From Candidatus Bathyarchaeota archaeon (GTDB taxonomy: Archaea > Thermoproteota > Bathyarchaeia > Bathyarchaeales > Bathycorpusculaceae), in NCBI GenBank assembly GCA_026014585.1, contig JAOZIA010000022.1:124001-188000 (forward strand): 64,000 bases of DNA. The letters run 5' to 3'. The translations under genes and the position numbers were made by a program. Shown piece by piece: positions 8,753 through 17,589 of the stretch. Each line of letters starts with the position of its first letter. Position 1 is the first letter of the stretch. The notes beneath the pieces are model-generated. The model saw nothing but the letters and a program-made list of their open reading frames with translations. It did not search any database and had not been told where the DNA came from.

Positions 8753-9286
8753 ATGGCAACAACTACTCCTCTCCAAATAGAAATAAATCCTCAAAATCGC
8801 CTCACCAAAAGGTTAGCTGTAAAAGAAAAAATAAGTTTGGCCAACCTTGATGCAGTCGACATCAAAATTCTTAACCTGCTAAAAGAAGACTGCCGCATTA
8901 GTAACCGCAAAATAGCTCGAACACTACACCTGTCAGCTGCATTAGCTGCTGCAAGAATAAAAAACTTGGAGGATAAAGGGCTAATCAAGGGTTATACTGC
9001 TGTTTTGGATTCACTTAAGTTGGGGTATGATATAACAGCGGTGATTATGGTGCGGACTAATGGTGCGCATGTTGAGGATTTAGAAAGTTTTCTTGCACGT
9101 GTGGACAATATTATTGCGCTCTATGAGGTTACGGGGGATTTCGATGTGATTGCTATTGCTAAGTTGAAGGATAGGGTTAGTTTGAATTTGTTGATTAATG
9201 ATTTGCTTGTTAATCCTTATGTGAAGCGGACTGTAACCAATATTGCTTTTAACATGGTTAAGGAAGATTTTAGCGCTGTTTTTTAG
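8753..9286 (+). CDS. Lrp/AsnC family transcriptional regulator
   Basis: A 177-aa feast/famine regulator. The winged HTH spans about residues 32-80 (LDAVDIKILNLLKEDCRISNRKIARTLHLSAALAAARIKNLEDKGLIKGY is the classic AsnC pattern) and the RAM ligand-binding domain follows (DITAVIMVRTNGAHVEDLESFLARV and GDFDVIAIAKLKDRVSLNLLINDLL). An N-terminal extension of about 30 residues precedes the HTH. Such proteins form dimers and octamers and sense amino acids or related nitrogen signals. It lies 245 bp upstream of the first ammonium transporter gene on the same strand, so control of the nitrogen genes downstream is plausible but inferred. Confidence 0.9.
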   Translation: MATTTPLQIEINPQNRLTKRLAVKEKISLANLDAVDIKILNLLKEDCRISNRKIARTLHLSAALAAARIKNLEDKGLIKGYTAVLDSLKLGYDITAVIMVRTNGAHVEDLESFLARVDNIIALYEVTGDFDVIAIAKLKDRVSLNLLINDLLVNPYVKRTVTNIAFNMVKEDFSAVF

Positions 9287-9426
9287 TTGCTTTTTTTGAC
9301 ATCTGAATTTGTGTTTCACGTTCACTGCTTTTTATTTGTCTATTTTTTATACAAAAACATGTGTATTTTTTCATTTTGTCTTAAAAGTTATGAACATATC
9401 ACAACTACCCTTATATTGCCTGTAAC

Positions 9427-9452
9427 TACACCGTCCTGTAAAAAATGGTGTA
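9427..9452. promoter_or_regulatory. Inverted-repeat operator candidate upstream of amt
   Basis: TACACC (9427-9432) and GGTGTA (9447-9452) form a 6-bp dyad with a 14-bp spacer, centred about 90 bp upstream of the preferred amt start and next to an alternative ATG at 9457. A TATA-like CTTATATTG lies just upstream at about 9410-9418. The position right after a promoter suits a repressor site. The Lrp regulator encoded at 8753 is the nearest candidate to bind it. Confidence 0.4.
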
Positions 9453-9531
9453 ATAAATGAGAAAACCACGAATAATTACAAGAGCAACATCAACAGCAAC
9501 AAAAATTCTAGAAAAGCACTCAGAGATCTTC

Positions 9532-10986
9532 ATGAAGCGCAAATTCTTTATGCTCGCAGGCATTCTGGTAACTTGTCTTGCACTAAGTGTTGGTCAAGCC
9601 TTCGCACAAACAGGCGACCCACTAGCTGACACCGGCACAGCAGTAAGCATCGCTTGGACACTAACAATGGGTGGCTTAGTCTGGTTCATGCAGTTAGGCT
9701 TTGCCTTCCTTGGAGCTGGCTATATTCGGCAAAAGAACCAAGTAAACTACTGGACAAAGAGCTACATGGACTTTAGCATCGGTGTAGTAATCTTTGCTTT
9801 AGTCGGTTTCGGCTTGATGTTTGGTGGTTCGGGAGCAGCTTTCCCGACAGGCTTTGACTCTGCAGGAAACGCACTATTCACAACACTCCCAGGCTTGGAA
9901 GGCGGAAACGAATGGATCGGTTGGAGCGGCTTTGCACTCACAGGCGCAGCAGAAAACGGATTAACACTGGTATACTTCTTCTGGCAAGCAGTCTTTGCAG
10001 CCACATCAGTCACAATCGTGGCCGGAATGGTTGCAGAACGTATGAAGTTTCAAGCATACTTCCTATACACTGTACTCATCAACATCCTCATTTACCCAGT
10101 TTATGGCCACTGGGTTTGGGGTGGTGGATGGCTAGCAACATTGCCCTTTGGTGTTGGTGTCCGGGACTTTGCGGGTTCAGGTGTCGTTCACGCGGTCGGT
10201 GGTTTTACTGGTCTGGCCGCATGCATGTTACTTGGTCCACGTCTTGGCAAGTACACCAAGGATGGTAAAGTTCGCAGTTTCGGCTACACAAACGTTCCAT
10301 ACATCGTCATCGGTACTATGATCCTCTTCCTCGGCTGGTTCGGTTTCAACCCAGGAAGCACGCTGTCAACACTTGACTTCCGAACTCCACTCGTTGCAGT
10401 CACAACCTATCTGGCAGGTGGTGCTGGTGGTGTCATGGCATTTGCAATAAGTTGCCTTGACAAGAAGCACTTCTCAGGTCCAGACGTTCAGGTTGCATGT
10501 ATGGGTGCGTTGGCAGGCTTGGTTGCTATTACGGCGCCGTGTGCTTATGTGTCTCCATGGGCATCAATCATCATCGGTCTCATAGCTGGTCCACTGGCAA
10601 TCTACGGTAACCTATTCGTTGAACGCAAGCTGAAAATTGATGATCCAGTCGGCGCATTTGGTATCCACGGCATCAACGGTCTCTTCGGTCTACTAGCAGT
10701 CGGTCTATTCGCAGACGGTTCATACGGTGACGTCAAAGGTATCTTGCTGTGCGGTGCGGACGGTGTTGGACAGTTCATTGCGCAGTTCATTGACGTGTTG
10801 GTCGTTGCAGGCTTTGCTTTCGGTATGGGTCTGTTAATCTTTGGCTTAATCAAGTACACGATTGGGCTTAAGGCTCCAGTAAAGGATGAAGTCAAAGGCT
10901 TAGACCTTAGCGAACACGGCTTCAGTGCTTACCCCGAGCAGGAAATGAAGGCTGAATCGCCCGAGTTCGTGACTGAAGAAAAATAG
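9532..10986 (+). CDS. amt: Ammonium transporter (Amt/Mep/Rh family) with signal peptide
   Basis: About 484 aa from this start. A cleavable signal peptide is visible (MKRKFFMLAGILVTCLALSV then QAFA), followed by 11 membrane helices. The twin pore histidines are present in YPVYGHWVWGGGWLA and GAFGIHGINGLFG, so conduction of ammonium/ammonia should work. The cytoplasmic tail has GLDLSEHGFSAYP, the segment which in Amt proteins docks GlnK/GlnB, although no glnK is next to the gene. A longer frame starts at ATG 9457 with GGTG upstream at 6 bp; I prefer 9532 because the signal peptide starts there, but this is not settled. It differs from the two later amt genes in length and leader and is closer to the Rh-like or long bacterial Amt group. 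Confidence 0.92.
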   Translation: MKRKFFMLAGILVTCLALSVGQAFAQTGDPLADTGTAVSIAWTLTMGGLVWFMQLGFAFLGAGYIRQKNQVNYWTKSYMDFSIGVVIFALVGFGLMFGGSGAAFPTGFDSAGNALFTTLPGLEGGNEWIGWSGFALTGAAENGLTLVYFFWQAVFAATSVTIVAGMVAERMKFQAYFLYTVLINILIYPVYGHWVWGGGWLATLPFGVGVRDFAGSGVVHAVGGFTGLAACMLLGPRLGKYTKDGKVRSFGYTNVPYIVIGTMILFLGWFGFNPGSTLSTLDFRTPLVAVTTYLAGGAGGVMAFAISCLDKKHFSGPDVQVACMGALAGLVAITAPCAYVSPWASIIIGLIAGPLAIYGNLFVERKLKIDDPVGAFGIHGINGLFGLLAVGLFADGSYGDVKGILLCGADGVGQFIAQFIDVLVVAGFAFGMGLLIFGLIKYTIGLKAPVKDEVKGLDLSEHGFSAYPEQEMKAESPEFVTEEK

Positions 10987-11180
10987 CCTCATATATCCTA
11001 CCCTTTTTTCTTATTTTTTTTTAAAAATTTGTTTTCTGGTTATGTTGACTACTGTTTAGTTATTTTGTTATTAACTGGATGTTTGTATAGGTATTATTAA
11101 TTTGTATGAACAGTTCTTAACTAAGTTTATATTTGATTTGAGGGTAAGCTGGGTATAAACCTAAAGAGTTGGCTAAAGAA

Positions 11181-11468
11181 ATGGAAAAAACCTTTGGAAA
11201 AATGAGTGAAGCAATCACAACTTCAACAGCTACCCAAATAACAAGCGAAAACGTTGAAACCACCGGAATCCTTGGAACAAAATTCACAGTCTTTGCAATA
11301 GCCTTCAACATCATCGGATTAGCTGCAGTAACATTTGGAAACACAGCCTTCTCCGGAAACGTCGCGGCTGCCGACCTCGTTTTAGGGTGCTCATTAGCGT
11401 GCCTAACAGCATCAATGTTCCGCTCAAGCTTTAGCCAAATAAAACAAAAACTATGGAAAAGCAAATAG
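11181..11468 (+). CDS. Small two-helix membrane protein of unknown function
   Basis: A 95-aa protein with a polar N-terminus of about 35 residues rich in Thr, then two hydrophobic helices (FTVFAIAFNIIGLAAVTFG and ADLVLGCSLACLTASMF) and a basic end (FSQIKQKLWKSK). I use the ATG at 11181; a TTG at 11169 in the same frame is possible. A TATA-like GTTTATATTTG lies at 11126-11136. It sits between an amt gene and an antiporter gene on the same strand, so it may be an accessory subunit of one of them. I recognise no family, and expression is supported only by an intact frame and promoter-like sequence. Confidence 0.5.
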   Translation: MEKTFGKMSEAITTSTATQITSENVETTGILGTKFTVFAIAFNIIGLAAVTFGNTAFSGNVAAADLVLGCSLACLTASMFRSSFSQIKQKLWKSK

Positions 11469-11579
11469 TCACAACAACACTAAGGGCTTTTTTAGCGTTC
11501 TTTTTGGCTTAACAAGCGCCTAACCCTAAACACCCTTCAGTTCACAATTAACTTTTTAACGCGGGAGGGGGCGCAGTTC

Positions 11580-12797
11580 GTGCTAGATGAGGTAGTTAGG
11601 GCAATCATAACTATTTGTATTCTGGTTTTCTCCGCAAAAGTGCTTGGTGAACTTTTCACTAAAATAAAAATCCCCTCCGTTCTAGGTGAATTAACTGCAG
11701 GCATCATCCTTGGGCCTTTCGCCTTAGGCTCAATTCTCACGATAGGCGGTTCTCCCCTAATTGAAATAAACTCTATTGTTAGTGCTTTTGGAGAAATAGG
11801 CGGCATACTCATCTTGTTTGCTGCAGGGTTAGAAATGACTTTTTCAGATTTTATGCGTGTAGGTGCAACGGGTTTTACTGTGGGAACTATGGGTGTTGTT
11901 GTGCCTTTCATTATGGGTTATGGGCTTGCGGCGGCATTGGGTTTTGGGGTTGAGACAAGTTTGGTTGTTGCTGCATCCCTTGTAGCAACAAGCATATCCA
12001 TCACAGCGGTTGTTTTGCAGGAACTTAACCAGATTCACACCTCTGAAGCTAAGGTTATAATCAGTGCTGCCGTGGTTGACGACGTGTTGGCTCTTGCAGT
12101 ACTGGGGGTTATCATTTCCTTTATCGGCTCAGCAGCCTCCTCCATTAACCCCGTAAACATAATCCTCGTAATCTTAGAGTCCCTGGCAGTATGGTTAGCC
12201 ATGGTCATCTCCGCCTCAATAATTGTTCCGAAAATAATCAACTTTACCGCCAGCAAGGGCAAACATGAGTCAACCGTGGAGGCCGCAGCTACCGCTTCCT
12301 GCTTTGGAGCTGCCGCATTAGCTGCCTATGTTGGTTTGTCGCCTATTGTGGGGGCTTATGCTGCGGGGATGGCAGTTGCAAGTTCTAAAAAGATTGAGAA
12401 AATAAAAGAATACAGCAAAAAAATTACAGTTGTTTTTTCACCTATCTTTTTTGCTTTGGCTGGTGCTGCTTTTAACATTCGCAGTTTCATAACAACTGAT
12501 GTATTCTTTTATGTGTTTTTTGCGGTTCTCGTAGTTGTAGCCATTATTGGGAAGATTGTTGGTTGTGGTGGTTCAGCAGCTATTTTTCTTAAAGATAAAG
12601 ATAAGTCGCTTAAGGTTGGGATTGGCATGATTTCTCGGGGTGAGGTGGGGTTGATTATTGCTGGTGTTGCTATTACTTCGGGGGTTATTAGTCAGAGTAT
12701 TTACTCGGCGATTATTGGTATGATTATGATTACCACGGTGATTACGCCGCTGTTGTTGAAGGTGTCTTATGATAAAACATCTTCTTTGAGGCGTTGA
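11580..12797 (+). CDS. Cation:proton antiporter, CPA2 (KefB/NapA-like) membrane part
   Basis: A 405-aa membrane protein with 12-13 helices. It has the family markers LGELTAGIILGPFALG near residues 35-50, the GLEM segment of the core domain, AASLVATSISITAVVLQEL, and ISAAVVDDVLALAVLGVI with the paired Asp residues (about 163-164) that carry ions in NapA/NhaA-type exchangers. It ends after the membrane part and has no TrkA-N domain, so it is a simple Na+/H+ or K+/H+ exchanger. The GTG start at 11580 is set by a strong ribosome binding site, GGGAGGGG, about 10 bp upstream. It lies 140 bp before trkH, so the two genes probably work together in K+/Na+ balance. Ion choice cannot be read from the sequence. 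Confidence 0.88.
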   Translation: MLDEVVRAIITICILVFSAKVLGELFTKIKIPSVLGELTAGIILGPFALGSILTIGGSPLIEINSIVSAFGEIGGILILFAAGLEMTFSDFMRVGATGFTVGTMGVVVPFIMGYGLAAALGFGVETSLVVAASLVATSISITAVVLQELNQIHTSEAKVIISAAVVDDVLALAVLGVIISFIGSAASSINPVNIILVILESLAVWLAMVISASIIVPKIINFTASKGKHESTVEAAATASCFGAAALAAYVGLSPIVGAYAAGMAVASSKKIEKIKEYSKKITVVFSPIFFALAGAAFNIRSFITTDVFFYVFFAVLVVVAIIGKIVGCGGSAAIFLKDKDKSLKVGIGMISRGEVGLIIAGVAITSGVISQSIYSAIIGMIMITTVITPLLLKVSYDKTSSLRR

Positions 12798-12937
12798 TTG
12801 TTTTTTAATTAATTGGTTATGAGTGTGTCAATCTGGATAGAATGCTTGATAGTGGCAAAAATTATAAACATTTAATCAATTAAAGTTTAATCTATTGAAA
12901 CTATTTAGGCTATTGTGTTATCAAAAAGAACAAATGT

Positions 12938-14467
12938 GTGAATAAACCCGAAATTAGAGAAACCGTTAAAAAGACCTTCGCTGTAATCATTTCGCTAATG
13001 AGAAATACCTTAGCAGTCCTACTTGCAAACATGGGCTTTGTCCTACAAATATCAGGTGTATTCATCCTAATTCCCATAGTGGCCTCCTTCATCCTAAACG
13101 AAACCAACGCCACAATAGCCCTTTTCATAACTGCTATGACTTTCCTTGTGCTCGGTTTTATGACCAATGCGTTGTGCGAGAAAAAGGAATTAACCTACAA
13201 ACAATCCTGCACCCTTGTTGTTGCAGTTTTCATAACACTAAGCATTATCGGTTCAATACCCTACCTGTACATTAACGTGTCAGGCGGAGAAACTCTTTTT
13301 CAGCACATCACCGACAGCATTTTTGAGTCAGTATCAGGTTTCACCACTACCGGATTCTCCGTTATACCTGACTTATCAACACTGCCCCAATCAATAATCC
13401 TGTACCGCGCTTTAACTCAGTTTATCGGCGGCATAGGTGTTGTGCTTGTGTTGCTTGCTTTCTTTTATCCTGAAGCTAAATTACGTGAATTTGCAAAAAG
13501 CATGGGGCTAGACAAAAATAACCACAAAATCAAGAAAACATTCCTTTTCGTGGTCTCCATTTATTCAGCTTTTACTGCAATAATGATTGCGGCAGGTTAC
13601 GGTTTTGGTTATCATAATTTAATTAACTTAAGCTCACTTGTTTTTTCTGCAGTTAGCACGGGCGGTTTTTCTCCTGTTAATGACTTAACGCCTCTCATCA
13701 GCCAAGCACCCTTAAACTTTATACTTCCAGTATGCATGGTTTTTGGCGCCATAAACTTGATAATTTTCCTTAATTTATTTAGGAAAAAATTCAAAGAATT
13801 CTTCGACTCTGAAAACATGGCGTTTTTGGTGTTGGCTGTTATTTCATCGGGTCTACTGATTGCTTGCACTAGCTTCAATTATTATGATGCAGGTTTTCAT
13901 GTTATTAGCACAATGTCTGCTAGTGGATTTAGTTATTTGCCCCTTGCAAGCTTGGATGTTCCTGCTAAACTGTTTCTGATTTCAATTATGTTTGTTGGTG
14001 GCGCAAGTTTTTCTACGGCTGGCGGTATCAAAATTTTTAGGTTATTCTTGATCGTGAAAAGCGTTGGGAAATCAGTGGATTTCACTGTAACTGGGAAAGA
14101 TAAAAAAATGCGTTTATTTGGTAGGGACTATAATAACTCTGAAGTGATTCAGGCTGCGACTCTTGTTTTCCTTGCAGGTATTCTTGTTTTCATTTCTACA
14201 TTTGTTATGACTTGTTATGGGTTTACACCACTTGATGCGCTTTTTGATAGCACATCAGCAATTGCAACTGCTGGCTTGAGTGTGGGTGTAGTTGGTCCTG
14301 CGTTGGCTTTAGAGCTGAAGTGGCTTGTTGTTTTGTTGATGCTGCTTGGGCGTGTTGAAATTATAGCTTTTCTGGTGATTTTTTCACGCGGAAAGGTGCA
14401 AATTCGTAATCATTGTTCAAAAAAGAAAGAGTTGCCTGAGCCGATTAATCAAGTGTTTGAAGATTGA
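12938..14467 (+). CDS. trkH: TrkH-type potassium uptake channel subunit
   Basis: A 509-aa membrane protein of the TrkH/KtrB superfamily. The four pore-loop repeats are visible: SVSGFTTTGFSVIPD, SAVSTGGFSPVND, STMSASGFSYLPL and SAIATAGLSVG, each keeping the filter glycine. The protein has the usual M1-P-M2 repeats and a family-typical length. It starts at GTG 12938, directly before a polar N-terminus. TrkH needs a TrkA RCK partner to gate it; no trkA is in this window. Its position between an antiporter and two amt genes is notable because NH4+ and K+ are similar in size and compete in transport. Selectivity is presumed K+ from the filter residues. Confidence 0.92.
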   Translation: MNKPEIRETVKKTFAVIISLMRNTLAVLLANMGFVLQISGVFILIPIVASFILNETNATIALFITAMTFLVLGFMTNALCEKKELTYKQSCTLVVAVFITLSIIGSIPYLYINVSGGETLFQHITDSIFESVSGFTTTGFSVIPDLSTLPQSIILYRALTQFIGGIGVVLVLLAFFYPEAKLREFAKSMGLDKNNHKIKKTFLFVVSIYSAFTAIMIAAGYGFGYHNLINLSSLVFSAVSTGGFSPVNDLTPLISQAPLNFILPVCMVFGAINLIIFLNLFRKKFKEFFDSENMAFLVLAVISSGLLIACTSFNYYDAGFHVISTMSASGFSYLPLASLDVPAKLFLISIMFVGGASFSTAGGIKIFRLFLIVKSVGKSVDFTVTGKDKKMRLFGRDYNNSEVIQAATLVFLAGILVFISTFVMTCYGFTPLDALFDSTSAIATAGLSVGVVGPALALELKWLVVLLMLLGRVEIIAFLVIFSRGKVQIRNHCSKKKELPEPINQVFED

Positions 14468-14674
14468 TTGTGTGTTTAATTTTTTCATAGCTTACTGTTT
14501 ATTTGTGTATTTGCTGTTTTTTGGTTATTTAGTTGGTGCTGTATTTGAGGGTTTTTTGTACAGTTGTACTAAAATTTGTTTTATGGGTTGGTGGTGTTTG
14601 ACAAATGATTTGTTTTTAGTTAGGTTTTTGTTTTTTTGTCAGAAAAACTGTTGTTTGTGCGCTCAAACGGATAG

Positions 14675-14684
14675 TTTTAAATAC
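14675..14684 (+). promoter_or_regulatory. TATA box for the second amt gene
   Basis: TTTTAAATAC, preceded by a purine-rich BRE-like GGATAG, lies in a T-rich 270-bp gap after trkH. Transcription from about 14710 would leave a 40-nt leader. An almost identical box (AGTTTAAATATT, near 16229) precedes the third amt gene. A GTACA-GT-TGTAC palindrome lies upstream at 14558-14569. Confidence 0.45.
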
Positions 14685-14751
14685 TTGTATGGTATAAATG
14701 CACAATAAAAATCGTGATTGACTAAACAAGTGTCAAATGGAGAAACAAAAA

Positions 14752-16056
14752 ATGAGTGCAATTGTAACAAACTCTGGAGACATAGCTTGGGTAATAACAG
14801 CAACTGCCCTAGTTATGATTATGACCCCCGCATTAGGATTCTTCTACGGAGGCCTAGTACGAAAGAAAAACCTAGTATCAACAATCGCACAATGCTTCAT
14901 AATCTTTGCAGTAATGAGCATAGTCTGGGCGCTCTGGGGCTACAGCCTAGCCTTTGGACCTAGTTTCAACGGCGTAATCGGCAACCTATCCCTTTTCGCC
15001 TTAAACGGCATAGGAGTAGATACAGTTACGCCCCTGCTAGCGCCCACAATACCCACACTGCTATTCTTTGCCTTCCAACTAAAATTCGCAGCCATCACCC
15101 CTGCGCTAATAATCGGTGCCTGCGCTGAACGAGTACGTTTCAAATCCCTTCTGCTATTCATCATTCTATGGTCAACCTTCATCTACGTTCCAGTAGCCCA
15201 CTGGGTATGGAGCCCTGATGGATGGCTCAAAGCTTTAGGCTCAATTGACTTCGCGGGAGGCTTAGTCGTACACATAACCGCAGGTGTCTCAGCCCTTGCA
15301 GCAGCATTAGTTGTCGGTAGACGAAAAGGCGAAACTTGCCCAACAGGTGCTACCCCTACACAAGGCAGCTCAATACCCTGGAAAGAACACATGAAATCGC
15401 TAGATCTAAAACTTCCAACATTTAAGCCAACAAACATCCCATACGTCCTGTTAGGTGCAGCGCTTCTATGGTTTGGCTGGTTCGGCTTTAACGCTGGCAG
15501 TGCATTAGCAGCAAACAACTTGGCCGTTTCAGCTCTTGTTGTGACAAACTTAGCCGCAGCAGCAGCCGCAATAAGCTGGATGGCAATGGACTGGCTACTT
15601 AAGGGTAAACCCTCAGCAGTCGGCATGGCAGTCGGTGCAGTCGTTGGTCTGGTCGTTATCACGCCTGCCTCAGGCTTCGTTACCCCTTCAGCAGCAATAA
15701 TCATGGGCTTAATCGGCGGAGTAATCTCTAACCTGATAGCTAACTGGCGTACGGGCAGATCAAGAATCGATGATTCACTAGATGTCTTTGCATGTCACGG
15801 TGTTGGCGGTATCTGGGGTGCAATCGGTACAGGCATATTCGCATCTATTGGTGCAACTGGTCTGCTTTACGGAGGCTTAGATCAATTCCTTGCCCAGCTT
15901 GCAGCTGTGGCAGTTGTGGTGCCGCTTTCGTTCTTTGGCTCCTATGCATTGCTTAAACTGGTGAACTTGATTTCACCTTTGCGTGTTAGTGAGGAAGCAG
16001 AAGAGTCAGGTTTGGACCTTAGCGAGCACGGCGAAGAAGCCTATCAGCTTGATTAA
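14752..16056 (+). CDS. amt: Ammonium transporter (Amt), second copy
   Basis: A 434-aa Amt with 11 helices and no signal peptide. Helix 1 begins right after MSAIVTNSGDIAW. The twin-His residues are in YVPVAHWVWSPDGW and FACHGVGGIWGAIG, and the Phe gate region AACAERVRF-type segment is seen as GACAERVRFKSLLLF. The tail GLDLSEHGEEAYQ matches the GlnK-binding end of the other two copies. I choose ATG 14752 because GGAG lies 9 bp upstream and because the N-terminus then aligns residue for residue with the third copy; ATG 14737 is the alternative. Amt2 and Amt3 are clearly tandem duplicates, with a unique insert of about 15 residues here (CPTGATPTQGSS) in the central cytoplasmic loop. Confidence 0.93.
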   Translation: MSAIVTNSGDIAWVITATALVMIMTPALGFFYGGLVRKKNLVSTIAQCFIIFAVMSIVWALWGYSLAFGPSFNGVIGNLSLFALNGIGVDTVTPLLAPTIPTLLFFAFQLKFAAITPALIIGACAERVRFKSLLLFIILWSTFIYVPVAHWVWSPDGWLKALGSIDFAGGLVVHITAGVSALAAALVVGRRKGETCPTGATPTQGSSIPWKEHMKSLDLKLPTFKPTNIPYVLLGAALLWFGWFGFNAGSALAANNLAVSALVVTNLAAAAAAISWMAMDWLLKGKPSAVGMAVGAVVGLVVITPASGFVTPSAAIIMGLIGGVISNLIANWRTGRSRIDDSLDVFACHGVGGIWGAIGTGIFASIGATGLLYGGLDQFLAQLAAVAVVVPLSFFGSYALLKLVNLISPLRVSEEAEESGLDLSEHGEEAYQLD

Positions 16057-16270
16057 TCTCCCTCTTTTCCTTTTTTTGTTTTGAACATTTGATTTTTATA
16101 TGTTGATTTTTTGGACAATTATTTGTTTTCTCTCTTTTTACACTTTTTTTACTGCACAAATATTGCTGAATAGGTTGATTTATTGGATGATTATTTAAAA
16201 TTGTGTTTATTATAGATGCGAATGTATAGTTTAAATATTACAAATCCTAACTGAGCAGAAAAACAGACAA

Positions 16271-17575
16271 GTGAACCTTATGGCAGCAAACCCCGCAGAT
16301 ATCGCATGGATACTAACCTCAACAGCCCTCGTAATGCTCATGACACCAGCACTCGCATTTTTCTACGGCGGTTTAGTCCGACGAAAAAACCTCGTCTCAA
16401 CTCTTGTCCAATGCATAGCCATCTTCGCCGTCGTCAGCCTCGTATGGTTCTTCTGGGGCTACAGCATGGTTTTCGGACCCAGCATCCACGGCATAACCGG
16501 CGACCTTTCACTATTTGGGTTAAACGGCATAACCATAAACAAAGTAAACTTAACCTATGCACCTGCAATTCCAGAAGTTCTCTTCTTTGCATTCCAACTT
16601 AAATTTGCCGCCATCACACCCGCCCTTATCATCGGAGCATGCGCTGAACGCATCCGCTTCAAATCCTTGCTGGTCTTTGTGGTTTTGTGGTCAACCTTCA
16701 TTTACTCTCCCGTAGCCCATTGGGTGTGGAACACGAATGGCTGGTTACACATGCTTGGTGCAATGGATTTTGCAGGCGGTATCGTTGTGCATGTTACTGC
16801 GGGATTGTCTGCGTTGGCTGCTGCATTAGTTGTAGGTAGACGAAACGGTTGTGTTTACTGGAAAGACCAGCTCAAAGCCTTAGACCGCCAAACCCACCAG
16901 GCGTCAACAGCCAATCTGGGTACCGAATTTAAACCCACAAACATTCCCTACGTCATTTTAGGCGCAGGGTTACTTTGGTTTGGGTGGTTCGGATTTAATG
17001 GTGGAAGCGCCTTAGCGGCGGATAGTATCGCGGTTTCAGCGGTTGTATGCACGAACTTGGCGGCGGCAGCTGCTGCGGTGAGTTGGATGATTCTGGAATG
17101 GTTAACCAAGGGCAAACCATCCGCGATTGGCATTTCAGTTGGGGCAGTTTGCGGTATGGCAGCGGTCACGGCTGCGGCGGGTTACATAGACTTCACAGCT
17201 GCAGTCATAATTGGTTTAGCTGCAGGAGTTGTCTCTAATTTAATTGCTAATTGGCGTGCTGGTAGAAGTCGAATTGATGACACCTTGGATGTGTTTGCTT
17301 GCCACGGAATCGGAGGCGTAATCGGTGCGGTAGCAGTGGGGTTGTTTGCTACAGCCATGGTTAATCCTGCTGTGACGGGTTTGTTCTCTGGTAATGCTTA
17401 CCAGTTGGGTGTGCAGGTTTTGGCGCTTGTGGTTGTTGCAATATTTGCGTTTGTGGGTTCCTATTTGCTGTTGAAGTTGGTTGACAAGTTTTCACCCCTA
17501 CGTGTTAGTGCACAGGAAGAAGATGAAGGTTTAGACCTTAGCCAGCATGGAGAAGAAGCGTATCATTTAAACTAA
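16271..17575 (+). CDS. amt: Ammonium transporter (Amt), third copy
   Basis: A 434-aa Amt closely related to the upstream copy. The pore histidines are in YSPVAHWVWNTNGW and FACHGIGGVIGAVA, and the C-terminal tail GLDLSQHGEEAYHLN is conserved. The GTG start at 16271 makes the N-terminus MNLMAANPADIAW, which is as long as the N-terminus of the second copy; ATG 16280 is the other option. A TATA-like AGTTTAAATATT lies about 40 bp upstream, so the gene may have its own promoter although it is 214 bp after amt2. The polyferredoxin gene begins only 14 bp after its stop, which suggests one transcript running from an ammonium transporter into a redox protein. Confidence 0.93.
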   Translation: MNLMAANPADIAWILTSTALVMLMTPALAFFYGGLVRRKNLVSTLVQCIAIFAVVSLVWFFWGYSMVFGPSIHGITGDLSLFGLNGITINKVNLTYAPAIPEVLFFAFQLKFAAITPALIIGACAERIRFKSLLVFVVLWSTFIYSPVAHWVWNTNGWLHMLGAMDFAGGIVVHVTAGLSALAAALVVGRRNGCVYWKDQLKALDRQTHQASTANLGTEFKPTNIPYVILGAGLLWFGWFGFNGGSALAADSIAVSAVVCTNLAAAAAAVSWMILEWLTKGKPSAIGISVGAVCGMAAVTAAAGYIDFTAAVIIGLAAGVVSNLIANWRAGRSRIDDTLDVFACHGIGGVIGAVAVGLFATAMVNPAVTGLFSGNAYQLGVQVLALVVVAIFAFVGSYLLLKLVDKFSPLRVSAQEEDEGLDLSQHGEEAYHLN

Positions 17576-17589
17576 ATCCACCTTGTTTT

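Noticed and set aside
14457-14708. 83-aa frame between trkH and amt2
   Set aside because: It overlaps the trkH end, has an unusual Phe/Cys-rich composition from T-rich promoter DNA and no ribosome binding site.
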